Source: Lunatibacter sp035460985
GTDB taxonomy: Bacteria; Bacteroidota; Bacteroidia; Cytophagales; Cyclobacteriaceae
Length of the DNA: 13,169 nt
Direction of reading: 5' to 3'
Assembly: GCA_035460985.1 (NCBI GenBank)
Contig: DATHWC010000156.1
Span: 1 to 13,169, forward strand
The notes under the pieces: model-generated
The model's input: only the letters and a program-made list of their open reading frames with translations
What the model was told of the DNA's origin: nothing
Databases searched by the model: none
Translations under genes and position numbers: made by a program
In this document: piece after piece, positions 7,239-13,169 of the stretch
How positions within the stretch are numbered: position 1 is the first letter of the stretch
How the letters are laid out: every line of letters begins with the position of its first letter

Positions 7239-7346
7239 TGTTTATAATTTTCTTTTAATGGTCAGACCTGACTGCCGTCAGGCAGGTGGAATCTCGCTAC
7301 TATAATCATCCCGGTGTGTGACGATCTCGTCATGCTCGATTTCATA
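7239..7346 (-). repeat. 88-bp intergenic repeat, unit B, with 20-bp insertion
   Basis: The upstream copy in the susD-susE-like gap starts 11 bases after the susD stop codon in transcription order. Without the insertion at 7267-7286 it matches unit D at 78 of 88 positions. The inserted 20 bases contain CTGCC-GTCA-GGCAG and can also pair as CCTGA/TCAGG. The short frame here (MKSSM...GMIIVARFH...) runs 7345-7262 and ends inside the region shifted by the insertion. Confidence 0.88.
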
Positions 7347-7356
7347 ATCGGTTTAA

Positions 7357-8826
7357 TTAATATCCTGGATTTTGTGTCCAATTGCCTCCCGCAAGGTCAA
7401 TCTCTACCTGCGGAATAGGGAACAATTCGTTTCTGTTCGACTGAAATCCTTCTATCTCAGCGGACGCTCTGCCTGTTCTTACCAAATCAAAGAATCGAAA
7501 TCCTTCACCAGAAAGCTCCAGCCTTCTTTCCTGCAGGATGTCATCCAAAAGTTGTGCACCTGCACTATTGATCGCTGACATTCCCACACGGCTTCTTACC
7601 TTATTAAGCTCAGTCTTTGCACGTTCATCATTACCTGTTTTCTGGAAAGCTTCCGCAGCCATTAACAATACATCGGCAAATCGAATTACCCGATAATTCA
7701 ATGGGCTGGTCAAATCATCGTCGGGCAAACCACGTTCATCCAACCGCTTAATATACTTGTTGTTGTAATAACCAGTGTGGCCACCGCCACCTACTGCATA
7801 GCTGATTGTTTCAGGATTGGGTTGGCTGGCAATAAAGGCATCAATATCCAAGATCGTAGCATCACGCCGGGGGTCACTTTCATCAAATGCGTCGTAAAGA
7901 TCTTGCGTTGGCAGATTATAGCTGTTTCCATCTCCGTAAAGCGGGCCATTATATTGCCTGATGCTGTGAAAACCAACCGCAGCGTTTCCTTCCAGACATA
8001 CAAAACAACCGTAGCTACCACCTTCCTGACCGGAATACTGAATAGTAAAAACGTCTTCATTGATATTTTCATTCTCCAAATAGAACAATCTGCTGTAATC
8101 ATTAAAGAGGCCATATCCGGCTTGATTGTTAGTAATCAAATCACCCAAAACTGCCGCCGCCTCGGTATTCTTACCCTGATACAAATACACCTTGCCCAAT
8201 AACGCCATAGCCGCTCCCTTGGTTATGCGACCGATCACGGGGACATTCCATTCCAAGACATCGATTGCAGTTTGTAAATCGGATTCAATTTGGACGTAAA
8301 CTTCCGCTTTGGGTGTTCTGTCCAATCCGCTAAGCTCATTTATGGAAGACCTTCTATCTACCAGCAAGGGTACATCACCGAAATAGGAAACGAGCACGAA
8401 ATAATAGTACGCCCGTAGAAAGGAGGCTTCGGCCATAATTCTTTCCTTTCCGTCAAAATCAATGTTATCCCTATTTTCGAAAATGTAATTGGTTCGGGCG
8501 ATGCCTGCGAAATTAAACCGCATTAAGCTCCGAAGTTCCTCATTTACCCCACCGTGGGTCATGCTTTCTATCTCATGAAGGCCTCTGCTATCATTTACGC
8601 TTTCACCGCCTGCAATGGCATTGTCAGAAGCAATTTCACCTATCCAAACCTGCAGGTAGGACGTCTGCATCAAATCATACGCTCCAACCAATGCCCGCTC
8701 ATAATCCTCAGGGGTATTGAAAAAGCTTTCGGCATCCTGGCTAAACTCAGGATCAATGTCCAATAGTTGATCGCAGGACGATAGAAGCCCGAATACAATC
8801 AATAATTTTATATATATCGTTTTCAT
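7357..8826 (-). CDS. SusD/RagB-family outer-membrane lipoprotein
   Basis: From the chosen start, 489 residues of a SusD-type glycan-binding lipoprotein that caps the SusC channel. MKTIYIK, a hydrophobic run and LSSC give a textbook lipobox with C18. Family landmarks include FLRAYYYFVLVSYFGDVPLL (136-155), the TPR-like helices around TKGAAMALLGKVYLYQGK (202-219), RFADVLLMAAEAF (382-394), ERRLELSGEGFRFFDLVR (433-450) and the C-terminal FPIPQ...NPGY. A CFVC pair at 274-277 is unusual and could form a disulfide. The gene follows susC with a gap occupied by two 88-bp repeats. The frame extends upstream to a TTG at 8868, but the added 14 codons are repeat sequence and precede the signal peptide, so ATG 8826 is preferred. 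Glycan specificity cannot be read from the sequence; the adjoining GH16 suggests beta-1,3-glucan. Confidence 0.95.
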   Translation of the reverse strand: MKTIYIKLLIVFGLLSSCDQLLDIDPEFSQDAESFFNTPEDYERALVGAYDLMQTSYLQVWIGEIASDNAIAGGESVNDSRGLHEIESMTHGGVNEELRSLMRFNFAGIARTNYIFENRDNIDFDGKERIMAEASFLRAYYYFVLVSYFGDVPLLVDRRSSINELSGLDRTPKAEVYVQIESDLQTAIDVLEWNVPVIGRITKGAAMALLGKVYLYQGKNTEAAAVLGDLITNNQAGYGLFNDYSRLFYLENENINEDVFTIQYSGQEGGSYGCFVCLEGNAAVGFHSIRQYNGPLYGDGNSYNLPTQDLYDAFDESDPRRDATILDIDAFIASQPNPETISYAVGGGGHTGYYNNKYIKRLDERGLPDDDLTSPLNYRVIRFADVLLMAAEAFQKTGNDERAKTELNKVRSRVGMSAINSAGAQLLDDILQERRLELSGEGFRFFDLVRTGRASAEIEGFQSNRNELFPIPQVEIDLAGGNWTQNPGY

Positions 8827-8827
8827 G

Positions 8828-8915
8828 TGTTTATAATTGTTTTTTAATGGCCACATGGAATCTCGCAATTATAATCATCCCTCCGTGCGTCGCCTGCGTC
8901 ATGCTCGATTTCATC
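8828..8915 (-). repeat. 88-bp intergenic repeat, unit C (next to the susD ATG)
   Basis: Differs from unit A at only two positions, both in the T-rich end. Like unit A it is the downstream copy of its pair and stops one base from the start codon of the next gene. Its 27-codon frame runs 8914-8831 and ends TAA-ACAC before the susD ATG, exactly as in unit A. Confidence 0.9.
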
Positions 8916-9003
8916 TGTTAATAATTGTTTTTTAATGGTCAGATGGAATCTCGCTACGATAATCATCCCACTTTGTGACGTTCTCTTCATGCTCGATTTC
9001 ATG
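8916..9003 (-). repeat. 88-bp intergenic repeat, unit D (just after the susC stop)
   Basis: The upstream copy in the susC-susD gap. Its ATGAAATCGAGC block begins five bases after the susC TGA. It differs from unit A at 19 of 88 positions and from unit B (without the insertion) at 10. A base change at the A/T-rich end removes the TAA, so the MKSSM frame reads on into unit C instead of stopping. Confidence 0.88.
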
Positions 9004-9007
9004 TCTA

Positions 9008-12000
9008 TCAGAATTTAAAGTTAACACCCCCCATAATCGTTCTGGCTTGAGGGTAGATCCCCCCATCAACACCGGCAAACAACGGATTGCCGGATCCCAC
9101 ATCCGGATCAAAACCCATATAATTGGTCAGAGTGATCAAATTGTTGGCCGCTATATAAAACCGCATGGATTGAACTCCGATTTTTTGGCTAATCGAATTG
9201 GGTATGGTGTATCCCATCTGAACATTCCGTAGGCGAACAAAAGAGCCATCCTCGACATAAAAATCAGAAAACACGTTGTTTCGGGTCGCCCCAGTGGTTA
9301 GTCTGGGATAGGTATCTGTAGTCCCCGGTCCAGTCCAACGATTGACGTTGTAGGCCAGTTGATTGGCAAACGGCTGCTGACGCTCGTAATTTCGGATAAT
9401 GTCATTTCCGATGGATGCAAAAACTGCCGCTGAAAAGTCCAGCCCTCTGAAATTAACTGAAAGGTTCATTCCCATAATCATATCGGGTATGGGTGAACCT
9501 ATCATTGTACGGTCTGCATCGTCTCCAAATGAAATCAAGTTGTCACCATTTTGGTCTACAAATCGAAGATCGCCAGGCTGGGCTCCAGGCTGTGTCACGG
9601 GGCTAGAAGCGATTTCCTCCGCCGATTGGAATATCCCGTCAGTTTGGTAACCTATAAAGTATCCAATTGGGAACCCTTTTTCGAACCTTGTCGCTACATT
9701 TCCTCCCACACTGAACCCTGCTCCGGGAATAAAATCAAACCCTTCGGGCACCTTGGTGACTTCATTGTGAAGGAGTGTGAGGTTATAATTTGCCTGCAAG
9801 CCAAAGCCGGAGGAGAAGCTCTTGGCATATCCCAATTCAAGTTCCAAGCCACGGTTAAGCACATCTCCCGCATTAATAACCGGAGGGGATCCTCCAGCCC
9901 CATAGGTTCCCAAAAGGGCAGAAACTTCTGGTTGGAACAACAGGTCACGGGTGTTTTTGATAAAATAATTGGCCGTGATATCCAAATTTCTAAATAAGGA
10001 AAAATCCAGTCCGATGTTCGTTTGAAGGGTGGTTTCCCATTTGAGATCCGGATTGCTGGCTGCACCAATTGCAGCTCCACGAACTATCAGATTGTTGAGC
10101 ACATAGTCGCCCTGTCCATTTAACAAGCCCCTGTACCGGAATAAACCAATCTGGTCGTTCCCTGATATTCCAAAGCTGGCCCTGAGTTTTAAAAAGTCTA
10201 TAAAACTGGCGTTGAAAAAGGACTCATCAGAAATAATCCACGCCCCGGAAATGGAGGGAAAATAGCCGATACGGTTATTGGGTCCAAAATTGGTGGAACC
10301 ATCCCTTCTCAGAATTCCTGAAATTAATATTCGTTTTTCATAATCGTATTCCGCTCGGATAAAGCTGGACGTCAGTCGCTGACGGGTTTGAAAAGAACCC
10401 ACGTTGTTTAAAAAACCTCCGGGTGCTTGATTCGCGGAAATATCAGCAAGGTCCAAGGAATTATTAGGAATGTTAAATCCAGTTCCGTTTAACCCCAAAC
10501 TTCTGTTCCCGATATAGGACACACCCAAGGTACCCCTGACACGGTGGGCTTCTCCAAAGGTTTCATTGTAGTTTACGAACCCCTCAAAGTTGTAATCCAA
10601 ATAGGTGGACCGTGACTCACTGACGTTTGCGCCTCTTTCGATTTCCAATTCTCCAATTTCTACGATAACAGGATCCAAATTGGCATTTCTAGCACTGTTG
10701 GCAAATTTACCCGTTCCGTACCATACCAATGGAGAAAAGGTTTTGGTGTCCACCAAGGCGTAATTATATCCCGCTCTACCTGTTGCCGTAAATTTGTCAT
10801 TAATCGTATATTCTATCTCTTCCTTACCTACCAGCTTGTTTACCCAAGCATCATTGTAGGTGTTTTCCAACTGAGCCAATGGATTAATGATATCCGCTAC
10901 ATTGTCCAGGTAGGAATACCTCCCATCGGTAAAAATAGGTTCTGTGGGATAGGCATTGACGGTATTATACAAAACAGAACCAATCCCTCCTTGAGCAATA
11001 CTGTTGCTGTGCTCGTTGGTGTATAGCATCACGTGCGTCAATTTTACTTTAGGCGCAAGTTCGGTAGTGAAATTGATACGTCCGTTATACCGCTCAAAAT
11101 TGGCTTTTGACCCACCGACGATCCCCCGTTGTGAGAAATAAGAACCTCCTATGGAATAGGTGGATTTTTCTGATCCTCCCGTTACTGTCAAATTGTATTC
11201 CTGAATGGGTGAATCCGTAAATACCGCCTGTTGCCAATCTGTACCTTCGCCCAAATTGGTGTTGTTAAAAGGCATGGGTTGACCTCCGGCAGCGAATGCT
11301 TCATTTTTGAGAATAGCATATTCCCTCGCGTTAAGCAAATCCAGTTTTCTTGCAGTTTGCTGCGTACCATAATAAGCACCAAAATCCACACTGGGCTTTG
11401 TATTTGCTTTTCCCTTTTTTGTTTCAATTAGGATTACACCATTGGCGGCACGTACACCATAAATACCTGCCGTACCGTCCTTAAGTACGTTTACTGATTC
11501 AATGTCACTGGGATTTAGCGCATTTAATCCGGCGGCATCGTAAATAACCCCATCGACCAAAATCAGTGGATTGTTATTCCCGAAAGTTCCAATACCACGG
11601 ATCCGAATATTTGAGGTTCCGCCCGGAGCTCCGGAGTTTGTAGATATATTCACCCCCGCCAATTGTCCTTGTAGCGCTTGGTCTACCCGAGGCATATTCA
11701 TTTTTTCAATGGCGTCTCCCCTAACCTGAGAAGTTGCACCTGTCAGCTCTTTTTTCGTAGCAGTTCCATACCCTACTACAATTACCTCACCTAATGAAGT
11801 AATTTCAGATTCCATCGTAATTTCGAGTAGTAGACTGCTACCGATGGCTACCGACTGGGATCTGAACCCTATATAACTTAATCTAAGAACATCTCCTGTA
11901 GCCGCCTCGATTGAGAAATTGCCATCCAGATCTGTTACTGTTCCCGCCGAAGAATTCTCCTTGATAATACTTACCCCAGGTAATGATTCTCCCTGCTCAT

Positions 12001-12088
12001 CGGTGACTCTGCCTGTTACTGTTTCCGTCTGAGAGTAACCACTCACTCCTAGAAACATAACTAAACAAATCCATAAAACTTTTTTCAT
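9008..12088 (-). CDS. SusC/RagA-family TonB-dependent outer-membrane transporter
   Basis: A 1026-residue SusC-type transporter that imports oligosaccharides across the outer membrane using TonB energy. A signal peptide (cleavage near GYS at 19) is followed by a carboxypeptidase-regulatory-like domain at about 23-92 (TGRVTDEQGESLPGVSI, TDLDGNFSI). A TonB-box-like segment EVIVVGYGT lies at 101-109. The plug domain spans about 112-228 with the SusC signature LILVDGVIYD and the DGTAGIYGVRAANGVILI stretch (204-221). The remainder is a beta-barrel ending GGVNFKF with the usual terminal phenylalanine. Length is normal for the family. It is the first gene of the PUL operon, preceded by a divergent promoter region and followed by the paired repeats before susD. 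The substrate is probably a beta-1,3-glucan oligosaccharide, judged only from the GH16 in the same operon. Confidence 0.97.
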   Translation of the reverse strand: MKKVLWICLVMFLGVSGYSQTETVTGRVTDEQGESLPGVSIIKENSSAGTVTDLDGNFSIEAATGDVLRLSYIGFRSQSVAIGSSLLLEITMESEITSLGEVIVVGYGTATKKELTGATSQVRGDAIEKMNMPRVDQALQGQLAGVNISTNSGAPGGTSNIRIRGIGTFGNNNPLILVDGVIYDAAGLNALNPSDIESVNVLKDGTAGIYGVRAANGVILIETKKGKANTKPSVDFGAYYGTQQTARKLDLLNAREYAILKNEAFAAGGQPMPFNNTNLGEGTDWQQAVFTDSPIQEYNLTVTGGSEKSTYSIGGSYFSQRGIVGGSKANFERYNGRINFTTELAPKVKLTHVMLYTNEHSNSIAQGGIGSVLYNTVNAYPTEPIFTDGRYSYLDNVADIINPLAQLENTYNDAWVNKLVGKEEIEYTINDKFTATGRAGYNYALVDTKTFSPLVWYGTGKFANSARNANLDPVIVEIGELEIERGANVSESRSTYLDYNFEGFVNYNETFGEAHRVRGTLGVSYIGNRSLGLNGTGFNIPNNSLDLADISANQAPGGFLNNVGSFQTRQRLTSSFIRAEYDYEKRILISGILRRDGSTNFGPNNRIGYFPSISGAWIISDESFFNASFIDFLKLRASFGISGNDQIGLFRYRGLLNGQGDYVLNNLIVRGAAIGAASNPDLKWETTLQTNIGLDFSLFRNLDITANYFIKNTRDLLFQPEVSALLGTYGAGGSPPVINAGDVLNRGLELELGYAKSFSSGFGLQANYNLTLLHNEVTKVPEGFDFIPGAGFSVGGNVATRFEKGFPIGYFIGYQTDGIFQSAEEIASSPVTQPGAQPGDLRFVDQNGDNLISFGDDADRTMIGSPIPDMIMGMNLSVNFRGLDFSAAVFASIGNDIIRNYERQQPFANQLAYNVNRWTGPGTTDTYPRLTTGATRNNVFSDFYVEDGSFVRLRNVQMGYTIPNSISQKIGVQSMRFYIAANNLITLTNYMGFDPDVGSGNPLFAGVDGGIYPQARTIMGGVNFKF

Positions 12089-12344
12089 ATTCTATTTTGG
12101 ATTACGTGAATAATTGAGGCCACAAGCAAGCCAATTTTTGTTGTCAAAGCAAAAATTTGAATACTACATAAATACATCAAAGGATATTTTACACCTCTAC
12201 AAAAATTCATCAAATCAGAAAATAAAGGGCTCATATAGTCCAAAAAAGACGTTTTTAACATTTTTCCTTGATTCACACAAAACCCATACAGGATACATCA
12301 AACAAATTTTTCCTATCTTGTTGCCAAGAGTAATATTTTCGCTG
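12089..12344. promoter_or_regulatory. Divergent intergenic region between susC and the sensor/regulator gene
   Basis: A 256-base A/T-rich region that should hold the promoters of the susC operon (leftward) and the regulator gene (rightward). No confident TAnnTTTG/TTG promoter could be placed on either strand; on the minus strand TATCCTTTG is only a near match. No coding sequence is supported here: the reading frame that overlaps it has no recognisable content and crosses the susC start. One perfect inverted repeat in it is listed separately. Confidence 0.5.
12133..12157. promoter_or_regulatory. Inverted repeat upstream of susC
   Basis: AATTTTTG at 12133-12140 and its exact reverse complement CAAAAATT at 12150-12157 flank a nine-base spacer. 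The element begins 45 bases upstream of the susC ATG. It could be a regulator-binding site or a hairpin in the susC leader mRNA. It is A/T-rich, so chance is not excluded. Confidence 0.3.
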
Positions 12345-13169
12345 ATGAGAAATTTTGTTTTCGCTTCAATCTTGATGTGTTTTTATCAATCCGGTGCCGC
12401 ACAAGTGCCGGGATACCCCTTTTCGACTTACTATTCCAGCCAAATTTATCAAGGTGGAATTCAAAACTATGCGATCTCTCAAAATGAATGGGGATTGATC
12501 TATGTGGCAAATAATTTTGGAATGTTGGAATATGACGGAAGCTCTTGGCGTAGATTTTCCCTAAGAAACAGTACAAAGGTGCGGGATGTACTGGTATTGG
12601 ATACGCAAACTGTCCTTGCTTCGGGTCAGGGAGAGTTTGGATACTTTTCTCCAAGTGAGTATGGAAGGCTCGATTATCATTCGCTTATAGACCAGCTCCC
12701 TGACTCGCTGCAAAACCTCGATGAAGTCTGGAAAATCCACAAATTGCACGATCAAATCATTTTTTGCACGCTGGACGTATTACTGCTTTTCGATCACCAA
12801 CTAAACTTCGTGACTACAGTTAAAAAAGAGGGCGGCGCGTTTGAAAGTTTTCATTTTCAAAACAATCAATTGATTATAAACCATAAGCGGAATGGCCTAC
12901 TGATTCTGGAAAATGGCGACCTTTCACCGTTGGGAATGGCTATGGATTTTAGGGAGAATATTATAACGGGAATTTTAAGTCTCTCCAATAGCAGAAAATT
13001 GATATTCACCCGTGACGACGGCATTTTTCTACACACACCTTCCGGACACCAAGCGTGGAATTCAGATTTATCAAAATTATCGTTGCAGATTAATAACGCT
13101 ATTCGACTAAAAAACGGAGATATTGTCATAGGAACCCAACGTAACGGTCTTTTTATAATAGACGAAACA
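12345..13169 (+). CDS. Exported beta-propeller sensor/regulator, N-terminal part (runs off the window)
   Basis: An open frame of 275 codons with no stop up to the window end, so the gene is partial. A signal peptide (MRNFVFASILMCFYQSGAAQ, cleavage near A19) is followed by beta-propeller blades. The segment QNEWGLIYVANNFGMLEYDG (46-65) is the typical first blade of Bacteroidota periplasmic sensor proteins of the reg_prop/triple-tyrosine (Y_Y_Y) kind. Later blades repeat the pattern of G-x-x-(V/L)-x-x-(T/S)-x-x-G, for example NGDIVIGTQRNGLFIID (257-273). In such proteins the propeller senses a sugar outside, and a cytoplasmic output part (LuxR-type or other DNA-binding domain, or histidine kinase) follows a membrane segment. 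That part is beyond the window, so the output type is unknown. Its divergent position next to susC suggests it controls this PUL. Confidence 0.85.
   Translation, partial: MRNFVFASILMCFYQSGAAQVPGYPFSTYYSSQIYQGGIQNYAISQNEWGLIYVANNFGMLEYDGSSWRRFSLRNSTKVRDVLVLDTQTVLASGQGEFGYFSPSEYGRLDYHSLIDQLPDSLQNLDEVWKIHKLHDQIIFCTLDVLLLFDHQLNFVTTVKKEGGAFESFHFQNNQLIINHKRNGLLILENGDLSPLGMAMDFRENIITGILSLSNSRKLIFTRDDGIFLHTPSGHQAWNSDLSKLSLQINNAIRLKNGDIVIGTQRNGLFIIDET

Noticed and set aside
7996..8007. CFVC in the SusD-like protein as a metal-binding or redox site
   Set aside because: A lone CxxC in a surface lipoprotein with no further ligands visible; a disulfide or no function is more likely.
8827..8868. Upstream TTG start at 8868 for susD
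   Set aside because: Same cause as at 7191. ATG 8826 gives a standard SusD signal peptide ending in LSSC at residue 18.
7150..9007. The repeats as a CRISPR array
   Set aside because: The units are 88 bp, directly abutting, only two per site, with no unique spacers and no cas genes.
7150..9007. The repeats as remnants of an insertion sequence
   Set aside because: There is no transposase fragment, no terminal inverted repeats and no evident target-site duplication. A non-autonomous element remains possible.
12085..12276. Small minus-strand reading frame across the region upstream of susC
   Set aside because: It overlaps the susC start codon, lies in the promoter region, has no recognisable features and is explained by A/T-rich leader sequence.
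12313..12755. Minus-strand reading frames opposite the regulator gene
   Set aside because: They are antisense to a convincing plus-strand beta-propeller gene that simply lacks a stop codon within the window.

Overview
The window looks like part of a polysaccharide utilisation locus (PUL) from a member of the Bacteroidota, probably a marine or algae-associated heterotroph. Three things support this: a SusC/SusD pair, outer-membrane-type lipoproteins with acidic residues just after the lipid cysteine, and A/T-rich leaders in place of Shine-Dalgarno sites. The genus cannot be read from the sequence.

Layout. All complete genes are on the minus strand, so transcription runs from high to low coordinates. 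From right to left: (1) 12345-13169, plus strand, the first 275 codons of an exported beta-propeller sensor/regulator that runs off the window. (2) 12089-12344, a divergent intergenic region. (3) An apparent four-gene operon: SusC-like TonB-dependent transporter (12088-9008), SusD-like lipoprotein (8826-7357), PKD-containing surface lipoprotein in the SusE position (7149-5659) and a laminarinase-type GH16 lipoprotein (5662-4523). It ends at a strong hairpin terminator at 4441-4477. (4) A small CDGSH iron-sulfur protein (4366-4142) with its own terminator at 4026-4050. (5) A second cluster: secreted SMP-30/gluconolactonase-like protein (3909-2971), Tat-exported enolase-superfamily acid-sugar dehydratase-like protein (2968-1712) and sulfatase lipoprotein (1595-132). 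(6) 17-124, an imperfect inverted repeat of GCGGAT-type motifs after the sulfatase.

How the genes may work together. The GH16 enzyme should cut beta-1,3-glucan (laminarin-type) at the cell surface. The PKD protein and SusD would hold the chains, SusC would import oligosaccharides, and the divergent regulator would sense the sugar. The second cluster does not fit plain laminarin, which is not sulfated. Its three enzymes all carry export signals and could desulfate a sugar, open a sugar lactone and dehydrate the resulting aldonate outside the cytoplasm.

Most unusual structure. The susC-susD gap (8827-9007) and the susD-susE-like gap (7150-7356) each hold two tandem copies of an 88-bp unit, in the same order. 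The downstream copies of the two gaps match at 86 of 88 positions. One upstream copy carries a clean 20-bp near-palindromic insertion. Every unit holds a short reading frame starting MKSSM. In the units next to susD and the susE-like gene, that frame stops four bases before the gene's ATG. This is the best candidate here for an undescribed regulatory or mobile element.
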